From Streptomyces sennicomposti (GTDB lineage: Bacteria > Actinomycetota > Actinomycetes > Streptomycetales > Streptomycetaceae): a stretch of 50,282 bases of DNA. The stretch's first letter is position 1. Every line of letters begins with the position of its first letter. Made by a program: the position numbers and the translations under genes. Below, piece by piece: positions 37,530 through 46,310 of the stretch. The notes beneath the pieces are model-generated. The model was not told where the DNA came from. It did not search any database and worked only from the letters and a program-made list of their open reading frames with translations. The stretch spans positions 1-50,282 of the forward strand of contig NZ_JAIOAB010000054.1 in assembly GCF_019890635.1 (NCBI RefSeq). Direction: 5' to 3'.

Positions 37530-38993
37530 TCACCGTACGGCCGCGCTCCGCTCCGTCGCCGAGCGCGGCCCCGGCAGGCCCACCGGCCGCAGCGCCGCCA
37601 GCCGCTCCAGCAGCAGCGGCACCCCCACCACCGGCAGCAGCCAGGCCAGCACGATCAGCCGCTCGCCCCACACGGTGATGTCGGGATGCGCCGCCTGGGT
37701 CAGGAACCCGGTGGCCGCGGCCGCCAGCACGAAGGCCCCGAACGCCCGGCCGCCGCGCCGCAGCACGCCCCAGGCGCCCGCCGCGAGCAGTGCCGCGAAC
37801 AGCGGCTGCCACAGCTGCCGCCGCAGCCACTCCCGCCAGAAGTGCCCCTCCAGCCGCAGCAGCTCGGGCCACGGATGCGCCCGGTCGGGCAGCGCGTAGT
37901 GATCGGTGAGCAGGTCCTGCACGCTGTCCGCCTCGGTCGGATAGCGCAGCGCCCGGGCCAGCAGCAGCGTGCCGAGGACGGCGCAGCAGCCCACCGCCGC
38001 GAGCCCCAGGACCGCGCCGCCGGGCGACCGGCCCCGCGCCCACCGCCGTACGGCGATCAGCGCGCCCGCCGCGGCCAGGCCCACCCCGAGGAACAGCGCC
38101 TGCGAGTGCTTGACCGCGAACAGCGCGGCCAGCGCGCCGCCGGTCAGGGCGATCCCGGCCCCGCGGCGGCCGTCCAGGGCCAGCGCGCAGCCCCACAGCG
38201 CGGCGAGCGTCAGCGCCAGCATCAGCCCCTCGGCCATAGGCCGCATGGCGGTGGTGCCGCACGGCAGGACGTAGTAGAGCGCCTGCCCGGTCAGCGCCAG
38301 ATGGACCGGGACGCGCCGGGTGCGCAGCAGCAGATGGACGAGGACGCCGCCGGCCGCCGTGACGGTGACCCCCGCCGCCCACAGGCCCCAGGTCGCGCCG
38401 AGCACCGTGACGAACGGGACCAGGAAGACCGGGTAGCCCGGCCGCACCTCGAAGATCCGCATGAAGCGCGCCGACAGGAACGGCAGGGTGTGCCCGCCGG
38501 TCTGCCCGGCCCGCAGCCGTGAGTCCACCTCGCGCCACAGCTCCGCCCGGCACTTCTTCGCCACCCGGGCGGCCGGGCTCGGCGCGTCGAACTTCAGGAC
38601 GTCCACGCTCTGCTCGCGGCGGGCCCGGGCCGCCCGCCCGGCGCAGGCGTGGTCGATCACCACGGCCGCCGTCTCCCGCTTGTCCTCGCCGCGCAGGCTC
38701 AGGGCGTAGGCCAGGTAATTCTTGGTGTCGGGCGTGTCCCGTCCGGTGACCGTGCCGAGCTGCGCCAGCGCGAAGACGGCGACCAGCAGCAGCACCCAGC
38801 CGAGCGGGCCGCGCGGGCCCCGCAGCACCCCGCGGACCGCGGCGAGCCGCCGCACACCGCTCACGCCACCGCCTGTGCCGCCGCTCACGCCACCGCCTGT
38901 GCCGCCGCTCCCGCCGCCGCTTCCGCCGCCTGTCCCACCGCTCACGTCGCGGCCCGCGCCACCGCCCGCGTCGCCACTCACGCCGCCGCTCAT
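37530..38993 (-). CDS. Polytopic membrane protein, possible GT-C glycosyltransferase
   Basis: A 487-residue protein. The first 45 residues are almost entirely Gly/Ser/Val/Thr repeats (VSGGTGGG), followed by about ten transmembrane helices. The first external loop, GRDTPDTKNYLAYALSLRGEDK, ends near a region with RPGYPVFLVPFVTVLGA, and HSQALFLGVGLA and PDITVWGERLIVLAWLLP follow. The layout resembles GT39-like (GT-C) transferases or a wall-polymer assembly protein; I cannot assign a family securely. The ATG overlaps the stop of the upstream TagF-type gene by four bases (ATGA), so translation is coupled and a role with that enzyme is likely. The DNA at 38860–38980 encoding the glycine tract is repetitive. 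Confidence 0.75.
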   Translation of the reverse strand: MSGGVSGDAGGGAGRDVSGGTGGGSGGGSGGTGGGVSGGTGGGVSGVRRLAAVRGVLRGPRGPLGWVLLLVAVFALAQLGTVTGRDTPDTKNYLAYALSLRGEDKRETAAVVIDHACAGRAARARREQSVDVLKFDAPSPAARVAKKCRAELWREVDSRLRAGQTGGHTLPFLSARFMRIFEVRPGYPVFLVPFVTVLGATWGLWAAGVTVTAAGGVLVHLLLRTRRVPVHLALTGQALYYVLPCGTTAMRPMAEGLMLALTLAALWGCALALDGRRGAGIALTGGALAALFAVKHSQALFLGVGLAAAGALIAVRRWARGRSPGGAVLGLAAVGCCAVLGTLLLARALRYPTEADSVQDLLTDHYALPDRAHPWPELLRLEGHFWREWLRRQLWQPLFAALLAAGAWGVLRRGGRAFGAFVLAAAATGFLTQAAHPDITVWGERLIVLAWLLPVVGVPLLLERLAALRPVGLPGPRSATERSAAVR

Positions 38994-41254
38994 GACGTCG
39001 TGAGCCGGTCGTGGCCCGCGGCCTGCGCGGGAACCTGCGCGCCCGCCCCCGCGGCTCCGGTCGCGAGGCGCGCCGTCGTCTGCGGCGGCGTCCAGTCCCG
39101 CTCGCCGAGGATCAGCGTCCGCACCACCCGCTCGGCCGCCCAGCCGTCGTCGTACTCGCAGAACCGGGCCCGGAAGGCCGACCGCAGCCGCGCCGACTCC
39201 GCGTCCCGCCAACGGCCGGACGTCAGCAGCCGCACCAGCTCCTCGGGGGAGCGCGAGACATGGCCCGGCGGCTCGGCGGTGACGTCGAAGTAGACGCCCC
39301 GGCTCGCCGCGTAGGCGCCCCAGTCGTCGGCGTGCAGCACGATCGGCCGGTCCAGATTGGCGTAATCGAACATCAGGGCGGAGTAGTCGGTGACCAGGAC
39401 GTCGGAGGCGAGCATCACCTCTTCGACGTACGGCTCGTCGGTCGCGTCGACGAGCACCCCGCGCCGGTGCAGCTCGGCCAGCCCCATGCCGCGCGCCGGA
39501 CCGCCCGCCAGCGACGGGTGCAGCCGGACCACCAGCGTGTGGCCCGGCCCCAGGTCCGCGGCGAGCCGGGCCGGGTCGATCCGCTCGACGTAACCGCCGC
39601 GCCGGTACTCGCGCCGGGTCGGCGCGTACAGCACCACCGTGTGGTCCGCCGGGATCCCGAGCCGGTCGCGGAGGGCCGCGCCGTCCCCGGGCCGCGCGTC
39701 GACCAGCGCGTCGTTGCGCGGGCTGCCGGTGCGCGCGGAGGCGAAACGGCACGGGTAGGCGCGCTCCCAGACCAGCTCGGAGTGGCGGTTGGCGACCAGG
39801 CTGTGGTCCCAGCGGTCCGCGCGGTCCAGCATCCGCGGCACGTCCACCCCGTGCCGCGCGCCCGGCTTGTCCAGCAGATCGGCGCCCATGTACTTCAGCG
39901 GCGTCCCCAGATGCGTGTGGATGTGGACGCTGCCGGGGCGTTTGGCCTGCGCGTCGGGCCAGTTGACGTTGTTGACGAGGAAGCCGGCCCGCGCGGCGAG
40001 CCGCCGGTGGCGCGGGGTGCCGGGCAGCACGTACTCCACATCGGGCGGCAACAGCCCGGACTCACGCGCCAGTTCGGGGTTCTTCACCACCCACACCCCG
40101 CGCAGGTGCGGGGCGATCTCGCGCGCCGCCCGGTACACCGCCGCCGGATCGCCGAGCACCCCGCGGCTGTGGAACGCCGAGTACAGGACGAGGTCGGGCT
40201 CCAGCGGCCGGCGCGCGTGCAGCGCGGCCCAGCCGTCCTTGGCCCGGCGGCCCGCCGCCCGGCGCGCCTTCGCCGCCCGCCGCGCCAGCTCCCGTTCCGC
40301 CCGCCCGGTCTGCCGGCGCAGCAGATAGGCGGCGTAGCTGCCCTCCAGGACGCGCAGTTCGCCCTCGACGCCCGTCCCGGCAGGCCGGTGGGCGCGGAAC
40401 ATGCGGGCCGTGGCGCGGAAGAACTCGGCCTTGTCCGACGGGGGCAGCCGGTCCGGCTTGGCGAGGATGTCCAGGCAGTGCTCGCCCATCTTGCGGTGCA
40501 GATACGGCCGCCAACGCGCCAGCTCCGGGCGGGAGTTCACGAACGCGAACACCCGCTCGTACTGGTCGTGGATGTCGAAGTGCTTGCGGCTGGTGGTGGA
40601 AAGGATGTTGCCCTGCCGGCGCTGGCGGTAGTGCAGGCAGATCCGGTCCAGCGTGGCGATCCGGCCCGCGCTGAGCAGCACCGGGAACGTCCACGGCGTG
40701 TCCTCGTAGTAGCCCGGCGGGAACGTGAAGCCGTGCTCCTCGACGAAGCCGCGCCGGTACGCCTTGTTCCACACCACCATCAACAGGTCGAGGATCTCGG
40801 GGCGTTCGGCCGCCGTGAAGGTGCCCTCGGCGCAGTCGGCGAGCACCCTCGCCAGCACGTTGCGCCGGGTGCCGCCCCACCAGTAGGTGCGGGCGTAGTC
40901 GAAGACCAGCACATCCGGGTCGGCGGTCTGCTCCAGCCGGTCGGCCAGGGCGCGCAGCGCGCCCGGGGTGAGGGTGTCGTCGCTGTCGAGGAAGAGGAGG
41001 AAGTCGCCGGTGGCGAGCGGGAGTCCGGCGTTGCGGGCCCGGCCGAGGCCGACGTTCTCCGCCAGGTGCACGACCCGCACCCGGGGGTCGCGGGCGGCGT
41101 ACTCGTCCAGGATCGCGCCCGAACCGTCCGGGGAGCAGTCGTCCACGGCGATCACCTCGACGTCCCGGAAGGACTGCCCGAGGACCGAGTCCAGGCACTC
41201 GCGCAGGAACCCCTGCACCTTGAAACAGGGGACGATGACGCTGAAACGGGGCAC
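38990..41254 (-). CDS. GT2–CDP-glycerol glycerophosphotransferase fusion, paralog 1
   Basis: A 754-residue two-domain enzyme. The GT2 domain (1–about 230) has VDDCSPDGS at 37–45 and DSDD at 90–93. The C-terminal TagF-like domain (about 370–720) should transfer glycerol-phosphate or a related alcohol phosphate from a CDP-activated donor to a lipid-linked acceptor. Two signature residues differ: the conserved HGTPLK motif reads LGTPLK (Leu449; His448 is adjacent), and TDYSS reads TDYSA (Ala626). GTG 41254 has AAGGAG 12 bases upstream and matches the start of the paralogs. It follows paralog 2 by eight bases and overlaps the next membrane gene. Confidence 0.87.
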   Translation of the reverse strand: MPRFSVIVPCFKVQGFLRECLDSVLGQSFRDVEVIAVDDCSPDGSGAILDEYAARDPRVRVVHLAENVGLGRARNAGLPLATGDFLLFLDSDDTLTPGALRALADRLEQTADPDVLVFDYARTYWWGGTRRNVLARVLADCAEGTFTAAERPEILDLLMVVWNKAYRRGFVEEHGFTFPPGYYEDTPWTFPVLLSAGRIATLDRICLHYRQRRQGNILSTTSRKHFDIHDQYERVFAFVNSRPELARWRPYLHRKMGEHCLDILAKPDRLPPSDKAEFFRATARMFRAHRPAGTGVEGELRVLEGSYAAYLLRRQTGRAERELARRAAKARRAAGRRAKDGWAALHARRPLEPDLVLYSAFHSRGVLGDPAAVYRAAREIAPHLRGVWVVKNPELARESGLLPPDVEYVLPGTPRHRRLAARAGFLVNNVNWPDAQAKRPGSVHIHTHLGTPLKYMGADLLDKPGARHGVDVPRMLDRADRWDHSLVANRHSELVWERAYPCRFASARTGSPRNDALVDARPGDGAALRDRLGIPADHTVVLYAPTRREYRRGGYVERIDPARLAADLGPGHTLVVRLHPSLAGGPARGMGLAELHRRGVLVDATDEPYVEEVMLASDVLVTDYSALMFDYANLDRPIVLHADDWGAYAASRGVYFDVTAEPPGHVSRSPEELVRLLTSGRWRDAESARLRSAFRARFCEYDDGWAAERVVRTLILGERDWTPPQTTARLATGAAGAGAQVPAQAAGHDRLTTS

Positions 41255-41262
41255 TGCTGTCG

Positions 41263-43614
41263 TCAGCTCCTTACGAGGGTGGCCGCGGGGGCCGGGACAC
41301 GCCGGGCGAGGGGGACCACCGGCGGCAGGGCCTCGGGCGGCTCGCCGAGGAAGACCCGGCGGACGACGCGCTCGGCGGCCCGCCCGTCGTCGTACTGGCA
41401 GAACCGCTCCCGGAACACCGCCCGCAGCGCCGCCGACCGGGCGCCCGCGTACGAGCCGTCGCGGAACAGGCGGGCCAGCTCCTCGGGAGTGCGCGCCACC
41501 GGGCCCGGCGGGCACTCCATCAGGTCGAAGCAGACGCCGCGCGTCTCCCGGTACACCTCCCAGTCGTCGGCGTAGACCACCATCGGCCGGTCGAGGTTGG
41601 CGTAGTCGAACATGATCGAGGAGTAGTCGGTGACCAGCGCGTCGGCGGCCAGGCACACCTCCTCGGTGGAGCGGTGTCCGGTCACGTCGATGACCCGGCC
41701 GCTGCTGTGCCGCCCGCCGTGGTCGTAGAAGTAGTGGGCGCGCAGCAGGACGACGACGTCCTCGCCGGCCGCCGCGCAGAACGCCTCCAGGTCGAGGGCG
41801 GTCTCGAAGCCGGTCCGGTAGTCGCGGTGGGTGGGGGCGTACAGGACGGCTCTCGCGCCCTGCGGGACGCCGAGCGCGCGGCGGGCGCGGGCCACGGCCC
41901 CGGCGTCCGCCGTGCAGTAGAGGTCGTTGCGCGGATAGCCGTACTCCAGCGCCTCGTAGGTGCCGGGGAAGGCCCGCTCCCACATCTCGGTGGAGTGGCG
42001 GTTGGCGGAGAGGTTGTAGTCCCAGCGGTCCACGCGGCGCAGCAGCTTGGTGAAGCTGCCGCTCCGCGCGGCGACCACCGGGTACGTCGACTGGTCGCAG
42101 CCCATCGTCTTCAGCGGCGTGCCGTGCTGGGTCTGCAGGTGCACGCTGCCGGGGCGCTTGACGACGGCGTCGGCGAAGTTGGCGTTGTTCACCAGGTACG
42201 TGGCACGGGCCAGCAGCTTCCAGTACCGCGGCGAGCCGATCACCGCGCTCTCGACGTCCTCGGGCACGGCGTGCTCCCGGCCGGGCTCGACCAGGAACAC
42301 CGCGCGCAGGTGCGGGGCGAGTTCACGGGCGGCGGCGTGCAGGGCGGCCGGGTTGCAGGCGTAACCGCGGCCCCAGTACGCGCAGTAGACGACGAGGTTC
42401 TCGTCGAGCGGGCGGTGCAGGTGCCAGCGGTAGACGAGGCGGGTGCCGAGGGCCTGGGCGCGCGTGGCGACGGCGGTCCGCGCCCGCCCGGCCCGCGTCC
42501 CGGCCCGTCCGGCGGCGCACAGGGCGCGGAAGAGGGGGTGCGCGAGGGCGAGGGGGAGCAGGCGGGTGAGCGCGACGCGCCGGGCCGGGCGGAGGACGGG
42601 GGTGGTGCTGGGGCCCGTACCGGTGCTGGTGTCCGGACCCGTACCTGGACCGGTGCCGGCACCGGTCCCGGCATCAGTGCGGTCGTCCGGTGGCCGGGGG
42701 GCTGCGGGGCGGCGGCGGCCGTCCGGACGGGCCGCGCGGGCCGGGCGGTGGCGGCGGTGCAGGGCGCGGGTGCGGCGGAGGAAGGCGCGGCGGCGGCGCG
42801 GGGGCACCCGGTCCGGGTGCGCGGCCGTCTCCAGTACGGCGGCCAGGACCTGGTCGAACAGCGGCGCGTACCGTCGCGCGTCGAGGGCCTGTTCCGCGGC
42901 CCGGACGAGCACCCGCTCGGACTGGTCGAGGAGGTCGAACTGGTGCTCGCCCGGGAGTGCGAGCCGGCTGCCCTGCCGGCGTTCCCGGTGCCGTACGACG
43001 GCCCGGCGCAGGACGGCGATCCGCTCGGCGGCCACCGTGACCAGGCCGCCCCAGCCCAGGTCGGTGTGGTGCCCGGCGGGGAAGGCGAGGCCGTGGCCGG
43101 TGACGAAGGCGCGCCGATAGGCGGCGCTCCAGGCCGGCCGGCGCACCCCGGTCAGCCACGGGACCTCGCCGGGCGCGACGGCGTGCGCGGGCGCCTCGGC
43201 GGGCAGCCGCCCGGCCGGACCCGCCGGCACCCCCTCCCACCAGGGCGACCGCTCGTGCTCGAAGTACAGCGCGTCCACCTCGCCGGTCTCCGCCAGCCGC
43301 TCGGCCAGCGCGGTCAGCGCGCCCGGCAGCAGGAGGTCGTCGCCGTCGAGGAACAGCAGATACGCGCCAGTCGCCGCCCGCAGCCCCGCGTTGCGCGCCC
43401 CGGCGAGCCCCTCCGGCGGCGGCGAGTGCACCACGCTCACCCGCGCGTCTCGCCCGGCGTACCCGGCGGCCACGTCGGCGGCGGGGGCGTCGGGCGCGTC
43501 GCACACCGCGATCAGCTCGAAGTCGCCGAAGGACTGGACGAGGACCGAGTCCAGCGCCTGGGACAGCCGGCCGGCCACCCCGTGGGACGGGACGATGATG
43601 CTGAAGCGGGGCAT
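41263..43614 (-). CDS. GT2–CDP-glycerol glycerophosphotransferase fusion, paralog 2
   Basis: A 783-residue fusion. The GT2 domain keeps the metal-binding DGDD (90–93), but the nucleotide-contacting acidic motif is VCDAPDAP at 37–44 (Cys38 where the paralogs have Asp). The TagF-like domain is canonical: QTQHGTPLK with His497 and VTDYSSIMFDYANLDRP. A Thr/Gly/Pro-rich linker between the domains (about residues 315–345) is repetitive and specific to this paralog. It starts at ATG 43614, preceded by a modest purine-rich site. Probably an active CDP-alcohol phosphotransferase with a weakened or altered sugar-transferase half. Likely co-transcribed with paralog 1 and the membrane protein. The 224 bases separating it from paralog 3 hold no gene. 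Confidence 0.87.
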   Translation of the reverse strand: MPRFSIIVPSHGVAGRLSQALDSVLVQSFGDFELIAVCDAPDAPAADVAAGYAGRDARVSVVHSPPPEGLAGARNAGLRAATGAYLLFLDGDDLLLPGALTALAERLAETGEVDALYFEHERSPWWEGVPAGPAGRLPAEAPAHAVAPGEVPWLTGVRRPAWSAAYRRAFVTGHGLAFPAGHHTDLGWGGLVTVAAERIAVLRRAVVRHRERRQGSRLALPGEHQFDLLDQSERVLVRAAEQALDARRYAPLFDQVLAAVLETAAHPDRVPPRRRRAFLRRTRALHRRHRPARAARPDGRRRPAAPRPPDDRTDAGTGAGTGPGTGPDTSTGTGPSTTPVLRPARRVALTRLLPLALAHPLFRALCAAGRAGTRAGRARTAVATRAQALGTRLVYRWHLHRPLDENLVVYCAYWGRGYACNPAALHAAARELAPHLRAVFLVEPGREHAVPEDVESAVIGSPRYWKLLARATYLVNNANFADAVVKRPGSVHLQTQHGTPLKTMGCDQSTYPVVAARSGSFTKLLRRVDRWDYNLSANRHSTEMWERAFPGTYEALEYGYPRNDLYCTADAGAVARARRALGVPQGARAVLYAPTHRDYRTGFETALDLEAFCAAAGEDVVVLLRAHYFYDHGGRHSSGRVIDVTGHRSTEEVCLAADALVTDYSSIMFDYANLDRPMVVYADDWEVYRETRGVCFDLMECPPGPVARTPEELARLFRDGSYAGARSAALRAVFRERFCQYDDGRAAERVVRRVFLGEPPEALPPVVPLARRVPAPAATLVRS

Positions 43615-43838
43615 GCTGCTCTCTCTGTCGTTGCCGTGGCCCGGCCCACCCGCCGGTGCGCCGGCCCGCCGTTCCCGCGCGGCGGCCTGCCGCCCCGGCG
43701 CGGCGGCCGGCGGGCCGGGTGCGCCGTCGCGTGCGGGCGTCCGCCCGGACGGCCCGACGGCCGCCAGGTGGAGGGCCGGGTGGGCGTGGGCCGCGTCGTG
43801 CTGGGTCGCATACGGACTCCCGGAAGGACCAACGGCGT

Positions 43839-46133
43839 TCAGCGGCTCTCGGTGACGGTCTGGGGACCGGCGGGTTGCGGCACGGTGGCGAGCCGGGAAC
43901 GCCCGTGCGCCGTGGCCGCCCGCGACGGCGCCGGACGCCTGCGCCCGGGCGGGACGACGGGCGGCAGCCCGGACGCCTCGTCCCGCTGCCCCAGCACCAC
44001 GTGCCGCACCACCCGCTCGGCCGCGCGGCCGTCGTCCCAGGGGCAGAACCGCTCCCGGAACGCGGCCCGCAGCCGCGCGGAGTCCGCGCCGCGCCAGTGC
44101 TCGCCCGAGAGCAGGTCGGCCAGCTCGTCCGCGGAGTGCGCGACCGCGCCCGGCGGGCACTCCCGCACGTCGAAGTAGACGCCCCGGACCGCCTCGTACG
44201 CCGCCCAGTCGTCGGTGAGGAGCACGATCGGGCGGTCCAGGTTGGCGTAGTCGAACATCAGCGAGGAGTAATCGGTGATCAGCGCGTCGGAGGCCAGGCA
44301 CAGCTCCTCGACGCTCGGGTGGCCGCTGACGTCGATGACCCGGCCCCCGCCCTCACCCGTGAGCGGGGCGGCGGAGTCCAGCGGGCCGTCGTGGAAGCAG
44401 TGGGCGCGGGCCAGGACGACGAAGCGCGGACCGAGGCGGCACAGCAGGCGCTCCAGGTCCAGCGGCGGCTGCTGGGTGCGGCGGTGGTCGCGGTGGGTCG
44501 GCGCGTACAGCAGCGCGACCGCGCCCTCCGGGACGCCGAGCGCGGCGCGCAGCCGGGCCACGTCCGCCGGGGTCGCCCGCTGGAACACGTCGTTGCGCGG
44601 GAGGCCGTACTCCAGCGTGGTGTAGCGGCCGGGATAGACCCGCTCCCAGGTGAGCGTGGTGTGCCGGTTGCCGGACAGGACGTAGTCCCACTTGGCGGTG
44701 TTGCGCAGCAGCTCGGCGAAGTCCATGCCGCGGGCCGCCGCCGGGTGCTCCTGGAGGTCGAGGCCCATGTGCTTGAGCGGGGTGCCGTGCTGGGTCTGGA
44801 CGAACACCTGCGCGGGGCGCTTGACCAGGCGGCGGTCGAAGTTGACGTTGTTGACGAGGTACTTGGAGCGGGCCAGCGCCGTCCAGTACGCGGCGGTGCC
44901 CGGCGTCAGCCGGCGTACGCCCGCCGGGACCGTGTCCTGGTGCTCGGGCCGGGCGATCCAGGCCGTGCGGATGTGCGGCGCGACCTCGCGGAACGCCGCC
45001 TCCAGCGCGCCCGGGCTGCAGCCGTATCCGCGCCCCCAGTACGCGGCGAACACGGCGCGGTCGGCGCGCACGGGCAGGCACAGCTGGACGCGGTAGTGCG
45101 CCTGGAGCAGGACGGCGCGCAGCGCCCGCAGTACGCCTGTGGCCGCACCCGCGGCACGGCGGCGCAGGGCGGCGGCGCGCAGCAGGGCGCGGAAGGTGCG
45201 GTGCAGACCGAGCCGGACCAGGGCGTGCCGCAGCCGGGTGCGCGCGGCGGGCCGGGGGCCGGGGGCGCGGTGGCGGCGGCAGTGCGCGCGGGCCCGGCGC
45301 CAGAACTCCCGGCGGCAGCCGCGGGGCACCCGGCCGGGACGCGTGCCCACCGTGCCGAGGTGGTCCACCATCCGCCGGTACAACGCCGGTCGCCAGCAGT
45401 CGAGTTCGGGGCGCCGGTCGAGGAACGCGAACAGCCGGTCGTACTGGTCGAAGACGTCGAGGTGCCGGCGGTCGGCGGTGCCCAGGATGCTGCCGGGGCG
45501 CTGCCGGTAGTGCACGCACACCCGGTCCAGGGTCGCGATGGACCGCGCCGTCAGCAGCACCGGGTACGTCCACGGGGTGTCCTCGTAGTAGCCGGCCGGG
45601 AAGGACAGGCCCTCGCGGGCCACGAAGTCCCGTCGGCAGGCCTTGTTCCAGGCCACCATCAGCACCCGCAGCAGCTCCGGCCGGTCGGCGAGCCGGAACG
45701 GGGCCGGGCCGTCGTGCGCGAGCGGCGCGCGGACCTCGTCGGGGACGGCCCGGCCCGTCCAGTCGGTGCGGGCGAAGCCGTAGACCAGGACCTCGGGGTC
45801 GCCGGTCGCGGTCAGCCGGTCGGCGATCGAGCGCAGCGCGCCCGGGGCGAGGATGTCGTCGCCGTCCAGAAAGATCAGGTAGTCGCCCGTGGCCTCGGCC
45901 GTCCCGGCGTTGCGCGCCGGACCGAGCCCGCCGTTGACGGGCAGATGGACGACGCGGACGCGCGGATCACGGGCGGCGAACTCGTCGAGGACGGCCCCGC
46001 AGGCGTCCGGCGAGCGGTCGTCGACGGCGATCAGTTCCAGGTCCGTGAACGACTGGGTGAGCACCGATTCCAGGCACTGGTGCAGATACGCCTGGACCCG
46101 GTGGACGGGCACGATGACACTGAACCGGGGCAA
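43839..46133 (-). CDS. GT2–CDP-glycerol glycerophosphotransferase fusion, paralog 3
   Basis: A 764-residue fusion with both halves apparently intact. GT2 has VDDRSPDACG at 37–46 and DGDD at 90–93; the TagF-like half has QTQHGTPLKHMG (His449) and ITDYSSLMFDYANLDRP. Expected role: build or extend a sugar–alditol-phosphate wall polymer on a lipid carrier at the inner membrane face. The start is a TTG at 46133 (LPRFSVIVP), aligned with the starts of paralogs 1 and 2 and preceded by GGATGGA; an in-frame TTG at 46145 is an alternative. The upstream gap with inverted repeats probably contains the promoter of the whole three-paralog block. Confidence 0.88.
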   Translation of the reverse strand: MPRFSVIVPVHRVQAYLHQCLESVLTQSFTDLELIAVDDRSPDACGAVLDEFAARDPRVRVVHLPVNGGLGPARNAGTAEATGDYLIFLDGDDILAPGALRSIADRLTATGDPEVLVYGFARTDWTGRAVPDEVRAPLAHDGPAPFRLADRPELLRVLMVAWNKACRRDFVAREGLSFPAGYYEDTPWTYPVLLTARSIATLDRVCVHYRQRPGSILGTADRRHLDVFDQYDRLFAFLDRRPELDCWRPALYRRMVDHLGTVGTRPGRVPRGCRREFWRRARAHCRRHRAPGPRPAARTRLRHALVRLGLHRTFRALLRAAALRRRAAGAATGVLRALRAVLLQAHYRVQLCLPVRADRAVFAAYWGRGYGCSPGALEAAFREVAPHIRTAWIARPEHQDTVPAGVRRLTPGTAAYWTALARSKYLVNNVNFDRRLVKRPAQVFVQTQHGTPLKHMGLDLQEHPAAARGMDFAELLRNTAKWDYVLSGNRHTTLTWERVYPGRYTTLEYGLPRNDVFQRATPADVARLRAALGVPEGAVALLYAPTHRDHRRTQQPPLDLERLLCRLGPRFVVLARAHCFHDGPLDSAAPLTGEGGGRVIDVSGHPSVEELCLASDALITDYSSLMFDYANLDRPIVLLTDDWAAYEAVRGVYFDVRECPPGAVAHSADELADLLSGEHWRGADSARLRAAFRERFCPWDDGRAAERVVRHVVLGQRDEASGLPPVVPPGRRRPAPSRAATAHGRSRLATVPQPAGPQTVTESR

Positions 46134-46260
46134 GGGTCCATCCAAGGGTCGGCACGGGCGGTCGGCCCCGTCGTCACGACGGGGCTGTGCCCGGCAACGG
46201 CCGATGGAGTGAATCGGTTACGGTTCACTGCTGCATGTGGGGGACAGCGGGTGAACGGAA
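46134..46260. promoter_or_regulatory. Control region upstream of the TagF-fusion block
   Basis: Contains GCCCCGTCG-TCA-CGACGGGGC (46165–46185, 9-bp arms) and AGTGAA…TTCACT (46208–46229, 10-base spacer). On the minus strand these lie in the leader of paralog 3. They could be a leader hairpin and an operator; no specific regulator is implied. Confidence 0.4.
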
Positions 46261-46288
46261 AGGGACGGCCCTGTGACGGACCGCCCCT
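46261..46288 (-). terminator. Terminator of the sugar importer operon
   Basis: On the minus-strand RNA, 11-base arms (46288–46278 and 46271–46261) pair perfectly if two G·U pairs are allowed, followed by UUUCC. It lies 22 bp after the stop of the MalG-like gene. Confidence 0.65.
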
Positions 46289-46310
46289 CTCGATTCGCCT
46301 TCCTGTACGA

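Noticed and set aside
41263..44301. Single 1012-residue protein for paralog 2
   Set aside because: The extra N-terminal residues come from frames antisense to no family and shadowing paralog 3; the GT2 domain begins exactly at the ATG 43614.
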